Assembly: GCF_900156335.1 (NCBI RefSeq)
Contig: NZ_FTMZ01000014.1
Location: 1-64,000, forward strand
DNA: 64,000 bases
Direction: 5' to 3'
Source of the DNA: Sphaerotilus natans
GTDB taxonomy: Bacteria; Pseudomonadota; Gammaproteobacteria; Burkholderiales; Burkholderiaceae_C
Below the pieces are notes generated by a model that saw only the letters and a program-made list of their open reading frames with translations, was not told the origin of the DNA and ran no database searches. Both the position numbers and the translations under genes were made by a program. This document shows positions 7,466 through 19,058 of the stretch, in pieces; the stretch's first letter is position 1; the number at the start of each line of letters is the position of its first letter.

Positions 7466-9703
7466 ATGGTTCCAGGGATTCAATCCGATTCAGGCCTGTC
7501 GTCCGAGCAGGCCGCGCAGGCCCTGGCGGCGCAGGGGCCCAACACGCTGCCGGACACGACGCACCGCGCCTGGTGGTCGACGCTGGCGGAGATCCTGCGC
7601 GAGCCGATGTTCCTGCTGGTCCTCGCGGCCGGGCTGCTCTACCTCGGCTTCGGCGACCGGCGCGACGGCCTGACTCTGCTGGTGTTCGTGCTGGTCACCC
7701 TCGGCATGACCTTGTACCAGCAGGGCCGCACGACACGGGCCATCGAGGCGCTGCACGCCCTGACCGTGCCGCAGGCACGGGTGGTGCGCACGCTGGCCTG
7801 GATGGCCCTGGGGCTCAGCGCGGTCATGGTGCTGCTGCACGGCCTGCTGCGCGGAGACTGGCTCCAGGCCTTGCTGGCCGGCGTTGCGCTGGCCATGGCC
7901 ATGCTGCCCGAGGAATACGCGGTGGTGCGGACCGTCTTCCCCGCCCTTGGCGCTCACCGGTTGTCGAAGGAAGGCGTGCTGACGCGGAGCATCCCAGCCA
8001 TCGAGACGCTCGGTTCGATCACGGTGCTGTGCAGCGACAAGACGGGCACGCTGACGGAAAACCGCATGACGGTGGCGCATCTGGTCGCCGGCCCGCAGCT
8101 GCAGGAGCGGATCGACCTGCCCGCGCTGGTCGGCCAGATGCGCCTGCCCGCGCCCTTCCTGCCGCTGCTGGAAAGTGCCCTGCTGGCCAGCGTGGCGGAA
8201 CCTTTCGATCCGATGGAGCAGGCGATCCACCGGCTGGGGCGGTGTGTCCTGTCCGGCCCGGACCTGGCGCATCCGGGCTGGCGCCTGGTGCAGGTCTACG
8301 CGCTCAGCCCGGCGCTGCGCGCCCTGTCGCAGGCCTGGACCGTGCCTGGGCAGGAGAAGCAGAGGGTGGTCACCAAGGGGGCGCCTGAAGCGGTGATCGA
8401 TCTGTGCCACCTCGATGCACAGCGCAGACGCCAGGTCGAGGCGCTCGTCGACGAGATGGCCGCGCGCGGACTGCGCGTGCTGGCGGTCGCCCGTGGCTCC
8501 TTCTCAGGCCGACGCTGGCCGGCCTGCGCGCATGATCTCGACTTCGACTTTCTGGGGTTGCTGGGCCTGTCCGATCCGGTCCGCGCGGAGGTGCCGGGCG
8601 CGGTGGCCGAGTGTCGGGCCGCCGGCATCCGCGTGATCATGATCACCGGCGACCATCCCGTCACCGCACGGGCGGTCGCGCAGGCTGCCGGGCTGGAGCT
8701 GCCCGCCGGCTGCCCGGACGCTCTGCTGTCGGGACATGAACTCGCGGCCCTGGACGACGAGGCCCTGCGCCAGCGGATGGCCACGGTGCGCGTGTGCTCG
8801 CGCATCGCGCCCGAACAGAAGCTGCGCATCGTGCAGGCGCTGCAGGCGCGCGGGGAGATCGTCGCGATGACCGGGGACGGCGTGAATGATGCGCCAGCGC
8901 TGCGGGCCGCGCATGTCGGCGTGGCCATGGGCAGGAGGGGCACCGATGTGGCGCGGCAGGCCGCCGCGCTGGTGCTGGTCGATGACGACTTCGCCGCCAT
9001 CGTGCGGGCGATCCGCGCGGGCCGGCGCATCTTCGACAACCTCGGTCGGGCGATGGCCTACACCCTGGCGGTGCATGTGCCGATCGCCGGCATGGCGCTG
9101 CTGCCGGTGCTGGTCGGCTGGCCGGTGCTGCTGCAGCCGATGCACATCGCGCTGCTCGAGCTGGTCATCAATCCGGCCTGCTCGGTCGCGTTCGAGAACG
9201 AGCCGGCGGATCCGTCCGTCATGCGCCGGCCGCCGCGCGATGTGTCCGCCCCGCTCCTCGCGCGCGGCATGCTGTGGCAGGCGGCATGGCAGGGGCTGGG
9301 CGTGCTCGCGGTGGTCATGGCGGGCTTTGCGTGGATTTTGCCGCTGCGCCCGGAGTCCGAGGCGCGGGCCTTTGCCTTCGCCATCCTGGTGAGCGCCAAT
9401 CTGGCGCTCATCCTGTCGAGCCGCTCCGCCGTCGATCCCCTGCCCGTCACGCTGCGCATCCCGAATCGGAACCTCTGGATCATCGTGATCCTGGCCTTCG
9501 TGCTGCTGCTGTGTGCCCTTCAGCAGCCTCTGATGGCCCATGTCATGCGGTTCTCCCCGCTGTCCGTGCAGGATCTGGCCTTGGCATGCAGCCTGGGTCT
9601 GCTGAGCGTGCTGTGGTTCGAGCTCGTCAAGGCCGCACGAGCTTGCCTGCATGCGCCCGCAAAGGCCCTCCGCGAAGGCACGCAGAGTGGAAAAGCGTGC
9701 TAG
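7466..9703 (+). CDS. P-type ATPase lacking the actuator domain
   Basis: 745 aa from the ATG at 7466, six bases after AAGGAGG. The N-terminus (GLSSEQAAQALAAQGPNTLP), M1-M2 (EPMFLLVLAAGLLYLGFGD; GLTLLVFVLVTLGMTLYQ), M3-M4 and the P and N domains match Ca2+-ATPase-like bacterial pumps: DKTGTLT with Asp191, KGAPEAV, MITGDHP, MTGDGVNDAPALR. After EALHALTVPQARVVRT (about residue 109) the sequence jumps straight to LAWMALGLSAV, the M3 region. The roughly 140-residue actuator domain with its TGES dephosphorylation loop is absent, and the reading frame is undisturbed. The M4 motif is LPEEYAVV instead of PEEFPVV, losing an ion-site proline. Family members have the aspartate near residue 330. Ion pumping is unlikely; autophosphorylation might persist. 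Confidence 0.88.
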   Translation: MVPGIQSDSGLSSEQAAQALAAQGPNTLPDTTHRAWWSTLAEILREPMFLLVLAAGLLYLGFGDRRDGLTLLVFVLVTLGMTLYQQGRTTRAIEALHALTVPQARVVRTLAWMALGLSAVMVLLHGLLRGDWLQALLAGVALAMAMLPEEYAVVRTVFPALGAHRLSKEGVLTRSIPAIETLGSITVLCSDKTGTLTENRMTVAHLVAGPQLQERIDLPALVGQMRLPAPFLPLLESALLASVAEPFDPMEQAIHRLGRCVLSGPDLAHPGWRLVQVYALSPALRALSQAWTVPGQEKQRVVTKGAPEAVIDLCHLDAQRRRQVEALVDEMAARGLRVLAVARGSFSGRRWPACAHDLDFDFLGLLGLSDPVRAEVPGAVAECRAAGIRVIMITGDHPVTARAVAQAAGLELPAGCPDALLSGHELAALDDEALRQRMATVRVCSRIAPEQKLRIVQALQARGEIVAMTGDGVNDAPALRAAHVGVAMGRRGTDVARQAAALVLVDDDFAAIVRAIRAGRRIFDNLGRAMAYTLAVHVPIAGMALLPVLVGWPVLLQPMHIALLELVINPACSVAFENEPADPSVMRRPPRDVSAPLLARGMLWQAAWQGLGVLAVVMAGFAWILPLRPESEARAFAFAILVSANLALILSSRSAVDPLPVTLRIPNRNLWIIVILAFVLLLCALQQPLMAHVMRFSPLSVQDLALACSLGLLSVLWFELVKAARACLHAPAKALREGTQSGKAC

Positions 9704-9714
9704 CGTGCCCCGCA

Positions 9715-9730
9715 GTGCTCAGGGGAGCAC
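9715..9730. terminator. Small bidirectional stem-loop between convergent genes
   Basis: GTGCTC-AGGG-GAGCAC, a perfect 6-bp stem with a four-base loop in the 29-base gap between the P-type ATPase and clpB. It has no T-tract, so its terminator function is uncertain. Confidence 0.3.
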
Positions 9731-9732
9731 CC

Positions 9733-12321
<2,589 letters not shown>

Positions 12322-12347
12322 GGGGATGTTTCCTCCGGTTGAGCTGC

Positions 12348-12376
12348 ACTTGGGGAGGCGCCGAAGGCATTTCAAG
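12348..12376 (-). promoter_or_regulatory. Sigma-32 (heat-shock) promoter of clpB
   Basis: On the minus strand CTTGAAA (12376-12370) is followed after 14 bases by CCCCAAGT (12355-12348). This matches the RpoH consensus CTTGAAA-N(13-15)-CCCCATNT with one clear change. The start codon lies 26 bases downstream, leaving a short leader with the GGAGGA site. Location and gene identity support the assignment. Confidence 0.75.
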
Positions 12377-12526
12377 GGGCGGACGTCACGCACGGCCTCG
12401 ATGCGCTTGAGCCGCATCAAGCCCCTGCGCCGACCAGGGCGACTGCGGCACAATCGCGCCCGGCCGACCATCGGCCTGATCTTTCATTTCAGTCGCCCAC
12501 TTGGGGCGAGCAAGGAGCATTTCCCG

Positions 12527-13105
12527 ATGTCCGGTCACGGCTTCCATGTCCACGGTCCGCATGACCACGAGCTCGAGCACGCGGCCCACCACGCCGACAA
12601 GGACCCTTTCGCCAGTCGCATCGCGGTGACCACTGCGGTGCTGGCCACCGTGGGCGCGCTGTTCGGCTACATGGGGGGCGCCACCCAGGCCAACGCCAGC
12701 CTGTACAAGAACAACGCCGCGATCAGGAAGACCGAGGCGTCCAACCAATGGAACTACTACCAGGCCAAGAGCAGCAAGCAGAATCTCTCCGAGCTGGCCA
12801 TCGTCATCGTTGCCGAAGACCAGCGCGACCGCTACCGCCAGGAGATCGATCGCTACAAGGAGGAGAAGGCGCAGATCAAGGCCAAGGCCGACGCGCTGGA
12901 GGCCGAGGCCCGCGACTGGGACCAGCGCTCCGACGCCGAGATGCATCTGCACCACCGCTGGGCCCAGGCCACCACCGCGCTGCAGGTCTCCATCGCGCTG
13001 GCGGCCATCGCGCTGCTGACGCGCCGGCGCTGGCTGGAGGTGGGCCTGTACGGCGTGGCGGCGATCGGTGCGGGCCTGGGCGTGGCAGCAGTGCTGCACC
13101 TCTGA
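12527..13105 (+). CDS. DUF4337-family membrane protein
   Basis: 192 aa from the ATG at 12527, nine bases after AAGGAG. The N-terminal histidine-rich cytoplasmic segment (HGFHVHGPHDHELEHAAHHADKD) is followed by a membrane helix (about 28-50), a long charged coiled coil (about 65-140: YYQAKSSKQNL, RYKEEKAQIKAKADALEAEA) and two C-terminal membrane helices (about 145-190). This is the DUF4337 arrangement, whose function is not known. It is divergent from clpB, so the 205-base gap probably holds both promoters. Confidence 0.8.
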   Translation: MSGHGFHVHGPHDHELEHAAHHADKDPFASRIAVTTAVLATVGALFGYMGGATQANASLYKNNAAIRKTEASNQWNYYQAKSSKQNLSELAIVIVAEDQRDRYRQEIDRYKEEKAQIKAKADALEAEARDWDQRSDAEMHLHHRWAQATTALQVSIALAAIALLTRRRWLEVGLYGVAAIGAGLGVAAVLHL

Positions 13106-13138
13106 ACGAATTCAGACCGGGCCATGCGCCCGCTCGAC

Positions 13139-14569
13139 TCACCCGCCCAGCACCTTCCACAGCGCCACCCGGTTGAGCTGCTCGCCCAGGCGCACCTGCA
13201 CCAGGGCCTGCTCGGCCGACAGCAGGCTGCGCTGAGCGTCGAGGCGTTCGAGTTCGCTGGCCGCGCCGTTCTGATAACGCAGATCGGTCAGGCGGGCGGT
13301 CTCGCGGATCGCGTCGAGCTGGGTCTGCTGCGCGGCGAGCTGGTCGCGCCAGGTGTCCAGACCGGCCAGCGCATCGGCGGTGTCGCGGAAGGCGGACTGC
13401 ACCGCCTTCTCGTACTGGGTGACCGCGATGTCGCGGGCGATCTTCGCGCCCTCGAGGTTGGCCTTGTTGCGGCCGGCGTCGAAGACGGTCGCCAGCAGCT
13501 GCGAGCTCATCGTCCAGGCGAACTGGCCGGCGTTGAACAGGTCCGACAGCGAGGTCGAGGCCTGACCGGCGCTGGCGGTCAGCGTCAGGCGCGGGAAGAA
13601 GGCCGCGCGGGCCACGCCGATGTTGGCGTTGGCGGCCACCAGCTGCTGCTCGGCCTCGATCACGTCCGGGCGCTGCAGCAGCACCTGCGAGGACAACCCC
13701 ACTGGCACCGGCGCGAGCGTGTCGCCCGCCATCGCCGAGGTCGAGGCGGTCGGCAGCAGCTCGGCCGGCACCGGGCCGCCAGCCAGGAGGGTCAGCGCGT
13801 TCAGGTCCTGGTCGCGCTGACGCTGCAGCTGCGCGCGGGCCGCGCGGGCCTGCTCCAGCAGCGTGCGCGCCGACTGCAGCTCCAGGGACGAGGCCGCGCC
13901 CTTGTCGAAGCGCAGCTGCGCCAGCTTCATCGAGGCCTCGCGGCTCTCGACCAGCCGGCTGGTGCTGGCCAGCAGATCGGTGTCGGCCGCCAGCGTCAGC
14001 CAGCTCGAGGCCACGCCGGCCACCAGCGCCAGCTCGGCGCTGCGCCGGCCGGCCTCGCTGGCCAGCACCTGGGCCTGCGCGGCCTCGCCCAGATTGGCCA
14101 GGCGACCGAACAGGTCGACCTCCCAGCCGCTGACCTGCAGGCCGGCGGTGTAGCTGCGCACCGTGCTGCCACCGCTGGGCGTGGCCGACTGGGTCAGGCC
14201 GACACCGACGGTGGGCAGGCGGTCGGCGCGGGTCACGCCCAGCTGCGCCTGCGCACGCTGCACGTTCAGCACCGCCAGGCGCAGATCGCGGTTGCGCTCC
14301 AGCGAGAGCTTCACCAGCTGCTGCAGCGGCGCAGACCGCAGGAAGTCCGGCCAGGCGGTGGAGGCGGCGCTGGCCGGGGCCGAGGCGGCCAGCGAGGCCG
14401 GCAGCGGCAGCTCGGCCGGCACCGGCGCGGCCGGGCGCTCGTGGCGCGGCGCCAGGCTGGTGCAGCCCGCCAGCACCAGGGCCGCCACCAGCGTCGAGCC
14501 CAGGGAAAGCGAGCGCGGGAGCGAGCGCGGGTTCGTGGAGATCAGGTTGGAGATCATGTCGACGGTCAC
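13139..14569 (-). CDS. RND efflux outer-membrane factor (OprM/NodT family lipoprotein)
   Basis: 476 aa. A lipoprotein signal peptide ends in LVLAGC (about residues 30-36), followed by a proline-rich spacer. Two outer-membrane efflux repeats follow, with typical stretches RNRDLRLAVLNVQRAQAQLG, SYTAGLQVSGWEVDLFGR, RPDVIEAEQQLVAANANIGVARAAFFPRLTLTASAG and a C-terminal YQNGAASELERLDAQRSLLSAEQAL. The trimer forms the TolC-like channel that carries drug from the inner pump to outside the cell. The start overlaps the RND pump stop by four bases (ATGA), so it is the last gene of the three-gene pump operon. Confidence 0.95.
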   Translation of the reverse strand: MTVDMISNLISTNPRSLPRSLSLGSTLVAALVLAGCTSLAPRHERPAAPVPAELPLPASLAASAPASAASTAWPDFLRSAPLQQLVKLSLERNRDLRLAVLNVQRAQAQLGVTRADRLPTVGVGLTQSATPSGGSTVRSYTAGLQVSGWEVDLFGRLANLGEAAQAQVLASEAGRRSAELALVAGVASSWLTLAADTDLLASTSRLVESREASMKLAQLRFDKGAASSLELQSARTLLEQARAARAQLQRQRDQDLNALTLLAGGPVPAELLPTASTSAMAGDTLAPVPVGLSSQVLLQRPDVIEAEQQLVAANANIGVARAAFFPRLTLTASAGQASTSLSDLFNAGQFAWTMSSQLLATVFDAGRNKANLEGAKIARDIAVTQYEKAVQSAFRDTADALAGLDTWRDQLAAQQTQLDAIRETARLTDLRYQNGAASELERLDAQRSLLSAEQALVQVRLGEQLNRVALWKVLGG

Positions 14570-17500
14570 TTCTTCTCGTCCTTCAGCAGAGCGGCCAGTT
14601 CGGCATCGGCGACCGTGCTGAACTGCCCCGGCGCATGCGGCACCTCATGGCCGCCCGGGAACAGGCGGCGGATGACGACGAAGAACACCGGCACCAGGAA
14701 CACCGCCAGCACGGTCGCCGTGATCATGCCACCCATCACGCCGGTGCCGATCGCGCGCTGGCTGGCCGAGCCGGCGCCGGTCGAGATCGCCAGCGGCAGC
14801 ACGCCCAGGATGAAGGCGAACGAGGTCATGATGATCGGGCGGAAGCGCAGGTGGCAGGCGGTGAGCGTCGCCTCCAGCAGGCCCTTGCCCTCGGCCATCA
14901 GGTCCTTGGCGAATTCGATGATCAGGATGGCGTTCTTCGCCGACAGGCCGATGATGGTGATCAGGCCGACCTTGAAGTAGACGTCGTTGGGCATGTCGCG
15001 CATCCACACCCCGGCCAGCGAGCCCAGGATGCCCAGAGGCACCACCAGCAGCACCGCCACCGGGATCGACCAGCTCTCGTAGAGCGCGGCCAGGCACAGG
15101 AACACCGCCAGCATCGAGAACGCCAGCAGGATGGTCGCCTGCGAGCCCGAGAGCTTTTCCTCGCGGGACTGGCCGGTCCACTCGAAGCCGAAGCCCGGGG
15201 GCAGCTGCGCGGCCAGGCGCTCCATCTCGGCCATGCCCTCGCCGGTCGAGCGGCCCGGGGCCACGTCGCCGGAAATCTTCATCGCCGGATAGCCGTTGTA
15301 GCGCACCGTCTGCACCGGGCCGGTCACCCAGCGGGTGCTGGCGAAGGCAGAGAACGGCACCTGCTGGCCCTTCGTGTTGGTCACGTTGAGCTTGAGCAGG
15401 TCCTCCGGCGCCATGCGCGCCGGCGCGTCGGCCTGCACGATCACCCGCTGCAGGCGGCCGGCGTTGGGGAAGTCGTTGACGTAGGTCGAGCCGAAGGCGG
15501 TGGCCAGCACCGAGGCGATGCTGTCGTAGCTCACGCCCAGGGCGGCAGCCTTCTCGCGGTCGATGTCGAGCTTGACCTGCGGCGCATCCTCCAGGCCGTC
15601 CGGGCGCACGCCGGCCAGCACCGGGCTCTGCGCAGCCATGCCCAGCAGCTGGTTGCGCGCGGCCAGGAGCGCGTCATGGCCCTGACCGGCGCGGTCCTGC
15701 AGCCGGAAGCTGAAGCCGGTGGCGTTGCCCAGCTCGGGGATGGGCGGCGGCGACAGCGGGAAGACAAAGGCGTCGCGGATCTGCATCATCGCGCCGAAGG
15801 CCCGGCCGGCCAGCGCCTGCGCGCTGTGCTCGGGGCCCTGGCGCTCGCTCCAGTCCTTCAGCGGCACGAAGGCGAGCGCGGCGTTCTGGCCCGAGCCCGA
15901 GAAGCTGAAGCCCGTCACGCCGACCACGCGGTCCACCTCGGGCTGCTTCAGGAAGAAGCCCTCGACCTGCTGCAGCACCGCCTCGGTGCGGCTGACGGTG
16001 GCGCCCGGCGGCAGCTGGACGTTGACGATCAGGTAGCCCTGGTCCTCGTTGGGCAGGAAGGAGGTCGGCAGCCGGGTGTAGAGCCAGCCCACCGCCGCCA
16101 GCACCGCGACATAGATGACCATCCAGCGCCCGGCCTTGCGGATGATGCGCGCCACCAGGCCTTCGTAGCCGTGCGTGGTGCGGCTGAACACCCGGTTGAA
16201 GGCGCCGAAGAAGCCCTTCTTATCGTGGTGGCCGCCCTCGATCGGCTTGAGCAGCGTGGCGCACAGCGCCGGCGTCAGCGCCATCAGCGCCGAGAACAGC
16301 ATCGAGGCCACCATCGACAGCGAGAACTGCCGGTAGATGTTGCCCACCGAGCCGCTGAAGAAGGCCATCGGCACGAACACCGCCACCAGCACCACGGTGA
16401 TGCCGATGATGGCGCCGGTGATCTGGCCCATCGCCTTGCGGGTGGCCTCGGCCGGGCTCAGCCCCTCCTCGGCCATGATGCGCTCGACGTTCTCGACCAC
16501 GACGATGGCGTCGTCGACCAGGATGCCGATCGCCAGCACCATGCCGAACAGCGTCAGCACGTTGATCGAGAAGCCGGCGGCCAGCATCACGCCGAAGGTG
16601 CCCATCAGCGCCACCGGCACCACGATGGTCGGAATGATGGTGTAGCGCCAGTTCTGCAGGAACAGGAACATGACCAGGAAGACCAGCGCGATGGCCTCGA
16701 GCAGCGTGTGGATCACCTGCTCGATCGAGATCGAGACGAACTTCGAGCTGTCGTAGGGCACCTCGTAGCTCACGCCCTCGGGCATGAACTTCTGCAGCTC
16801 GGCCATGCGTGCGCGCACCGCCTTGGCCGTGGCCAGCGCGTTGCCGCTGGGCGCGAGCTGGATGCCGATGCCGGTGGCGGTCACGCCGTTCAGGCGCGAG
16901 GTGGTCGCATAGGCCTGGCCGCCGAGCTCGATGCGCGCGACATCCTTCAGCCGCACGCTCGAGCCGTCGGCGTTGGCGCGCAGCAGGATGCGGCCGAACT
17001 CCTCCACCGAGGTGAACTGGCCCGAGACGCTGACGGTGGCGTAGAAGCTCTGCGCAGCCGGATTGGGCGTGCCGCCCACCGTGCCGGCCGAGACCTGCAC
17101 GTTCTGGGTGCGGATCGCATTGACCACCTCGGCCGTGCCCAGGCCGTAGCCGACCAGCTTGGCCGGATCGATCCAGACGCGCATCGCGCGCTCGGTGCCG
17201 AAGAGCTGGGCCTGGCCGACGCCGGGCACCCGCAGCAGCTCGGGCTGGATGTTGCGTGCGGCATAGTCGCCCAGCGCCACAGGGTCATAGGCCGGATTCT
17301 TCGAGCTGAGCATGACGAACAGCAGGAAGTTCGAGCGCGCCTTGTCCACGCGCACGCCCTGCTGCGTCACCGCCGAGGGCAGGCGCGGCGTGGCGCGGCT
17401 CAGACGGTTCTGCACCTCGATCTGCGCGATCGAGACGTCGGTGCCCGGCTCGAAGGTCACGGTGATCGAGCCCGCGCCGCTGGCGTCGGCGCTCGACTCC

Positions 17501-17736
17501 ATGTAGATCAGGCCGGGCGCGCCGTTGAGCTCCTGCTCGATGACCGCCAGCACGCTGTCCTCGAGCACCTGCGCCGAGGCGCCAGGATAGGCGGTGGAAA
17601 TGATGATGGAAGGCGGCGCGACCGTCGGGTACTGCGCCACCGGCAGCTTGGTGACGGCGGCTGCGCCCAGCACCAGGATGAACAGCGCGATCACCCAGGC
17701 GAAGATCGGCCGGTCGATGAAGAATCGGGAAGACAT
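14566..17736 (-). CDS. RND multidrug efflux transporter (AcrB/MexB type)
   Basis: 1056 aa, normal for the HAE1 subfamily. It begins with the canonical MSSRFFIDRPIFAWVIALFI. It is a proton-driven trimeric inner-membrane pump taking amphipathic drugs from the periplasm. Proton-relay residues are visible: the Asp-Asp pair of TM4 in AIGILVDDAIVVVENVERIM and the TM10 lysine in GLSAKNAILIIEFAKDL. Two large periplasmic loops and the twofold repeat of six helices each are intact. It lies between the periplasmic adaptor and the outer-membrane factor, 21 bases after the former. The substrate cannot be told from sequence. Confidence 0.96.
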   Translation of the reverse strand: MSSRFFIDRPIFAWVIALFILVLGAAAVTKLPVAQYPTVAPPSIIISTAYPGASAQVLEDSVLAVIEQELNGAPGLIYMESSADASGAGSITVTFEPGTDVSIAQIEVQNRLSRATPRLPSAVTQQGVRVDKARSNFLLFVMLSSKNPAYDPVALGDYAARNIQPELLRVPGVGQAQLFGTERAMRVWIDPAKLVGYGLGTAEVVNAIRTQNVQVSAGTVGGTPNPAAQSFYATVSVSGQFTSVEEFGRILLRANADGSSVRLKDVARIELGGQAYATTSRLNGVTATGIGIQLAPSGNALATAKAVRARMAELQKFMPEGVSYEVPYDSSKFVSISIEQVIHTLLEAIALVFLVMFLFLQNWRYTIIPTIVVPVALMGTFGVMLAAGFSINVLTLFGMVLAIGILVDDAIVVVENVERIMAEEGLSPAEATRKAMGQITGAIIGITVVLVAVFVPMAFFSGSVGNIYRQFSLSMVASMLFSALMALTPALCATLLKPIEGGHHDKKGFFGAFNRVFSRTTHGYEGLVARIIRKAGRWMVIYVAVLAAVGWLYTRLPTSFLPNEDQGYLIVNVQLPPGATVSRTEAVLQQVEGFFLKQPEVDRVVGVTGFSFSGSGQNAALAFVPLKDWSERQGPEHSAQALAGRAFGAMMQIRDAFVFPLSPPPIPELGNATGFSFRLQDRAGQGHDALLAARNQLLGMAAQSPVLAGVRPDGLEDAPQVKLDIDREKAAALGVSYDSIASVLATAFGSTYVNDFPNAGRLQRVIVQADAPARMAPEDLLKLNVTNTKGQQVPFSAFASTRWVTGPVQTVRYNGYPAMKISGDVAPGRSTGEGMAEMERLAAQLPPGFGFEWTGQSREEKLSGSQATILLAFSMLAVFLCLAALYESWSIPVAVLLVVPLGILGSLAGVWMRDMPNDVYFKVGLITIIGLSAKNAILIIEFAKDLMAEGKGLLEATLTACHLRFRPIIMTSFAFILGVLPLAISTGAGSASQRAIGTGVMGGMITATVLAVFLVPVFFVVIRRLFPGGHEVPHAPGQFSTVADAELAALLKDEKK

Positions 17737-17757
17737 CGTGTCGTCTCTCCTGGGCGA

Positions 17758-19005
17758 TCAGCGGCTGGCCGCCGAAGCGGGAGCTGCAGCCACGGCGGCT
17801 GCGCCGGCCACCGGCGTCCAGGGCACCGGCGTGACCGGCGACTTCGGACGCATCTTCTGGAAGCCGTCGACGATGACGCGCTCGCCCTCCTTCAGGCCGT
17901 CGAGCACCACCCAGCTGGCGCCCCGGCTGCCGCCGATCTTCACCGGGCGCGGTGCGGGCAGATTGCCCTCGCCGACCACCAGCACGGTGTCGCCGGCGCT
18001 GCCGCGCGTCACCGCCTGCTGCGGCAGCAGCATCGCGCGCGGTGCCTCGGCCTGCGCGGTGCGCACCCGCACGAACAGGCCAGGCAGCAGCGTGCCCTTC
18101 GGGTTGGGCACCTCGGCACGCAGCGTCACCTGGCCGGAGGTGGCATCGACCGACAGATCGGAGAACAGCAGCCGCCCGGGCTGCGGATGCTCGCTGCCGT
18201 CGTCGAGCACCAGGCGCACCTCGGCGCCACGCCCGCCACCCTGGCCGAGCTGGCCGGACTCGACCGCGCGGCGCAGCCGCAGCACCTCGGCGGCGGACTG
18301 GGTGAAGTTGACATACATCGGGTCGGTCTGCTGGATCAGCGCCAGCTGCGTGACCTCGCCCTGCCCGACCAGCGCGCCCTCGGTGACCAGCGCGCGGCCG
18401 ATGGTGCCGGAGATCGGCGCCCGGACCTGGGCATAGTCGACATTGAGCCGTGCGGTGGTAACCGCCGCCTTGGCGGTGGCGACATCGGCCTGGGCCTGCT
18501 TCAGCGCGGTCTGGTAGCCGATCCATTCGGTCTGGCTGATCGCCTTGGCTGCAGCCAGCGACTCGTTGCGCGCCAGATTGGCCTGGGCCTGGGCCAGATT
18601 GGCCTCGGCCTTGGTCTGCGCGGCCAGCGCGCTGTCGAGCGCCGCGCGGTAGGGCGCGTCATCGAGCTGGAACAGCGCCTGGCCCGCCTTGACCTCGCTG
18701 CCCTCGGTGAACAGGCGCTTGCCGACCACGCCGGCCACCCGCGCGCGCACCTGCGCGGTGCGCCAGGCCTCCAGCCGGCCCGACAGCTCGGTGTCGATCG
18801 CCACCGGCTCGGCCTTGACCGTCAGCACGCCGACGGCCGGCGGCGGCGGGGCGGCACCGCCACCCGCGGCGGCCGGCTTGTCGCCGCTGCCACCGCCACA
18901 GGCCGTCAGCACGGCCGCCAGCACCGCCACGCTCAGCGTCGCGGCCATGCGCGCACCACCGACCGAGCGGCGCGGGCGGGAATTCATCTCGGGGAAAGCG
19001 TTCAT
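17758..19005 (-). CDS. RND efflux periplasmic adaptor (AcrA/MexA type lipoprotein)
   Basis: 415 aa from the ATG at 19005 (MNAFPEMNSRPRR); a TTG at 19023 is also possible. The lipoprotein signal ends in LTACGGG (lipid-anchored Cys near residue 35). Then come the barrel-sandwich half (VGVLTVKAEPVAIDTELSGRLEAWRTAQVRARVAGVV), an alpha-helical hairpin (about 105-175, AEANLAQAQANLARNE), the second half motif VDYAQVRAPISGTIGRALVTEGALV, and beta-barrel and membrane-proximal domains. It bridges the inner pump and the outer channel. First gene of the pump operon, divergent from the AcrR-like repressor with the operator between them. Confidence 0.95.
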   Translation of the reverse strand: MNAFPEMNSRPRRSVGGARMAATLSVAVLAAVLTACGGGSGDKPAAAGGGAAPPPPAVGVLTVKAEPVAIDTELSGRLEAWRTAQVRARVAGVVGKRLFTEGSEVKAGQALFQLDDAPYRAALDSALAAQTKAEANLAQAQANLARNESLAAAKAISQTEWIGYQTALKQAQADVATAKAAVTTARLNVDYAQVRAPISGTIGRALVTEGALVGQGEVTQLALIQQTDPMYVNFTQSAAEVLRLRRAVESGQLGQGGGRGAEVRLVLDDGSEHPQPGRLLFSDLSVDATSGQVTLRAEVPNPKGTLLPGLFVRVRTAQAEAPRAMLLPQQAVTRGSAGDTVLVVGEGNLPAPRPVKIGGSRGASWVVLDGLKEGERVIVDGFQKMRPKSPVTPVPWTPVAGAAAVAAAPASAASR

Positions 19006-19058
19006 CGCAGGCTGTCCAGGCAATTTGGGTCTTGAGAACGATCAGGATGGCGCCATCA

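Noticed and set aside
6202-8388. A 728-codon frame covering the end of mgtA, the Crp/Fnr gene and part of the second ATPase
   Set aside because: It crosses three well-supported genes in another frame and has no recognisable domain.
14635-19035. A 1466-codon open frame on the plus strand
   Set aside because: It is the antisense of the RND pump genes; the product is His/Gln/Arg/Ala-rich shadow sequence with no family likeness, caused by high GC at third codon positions.
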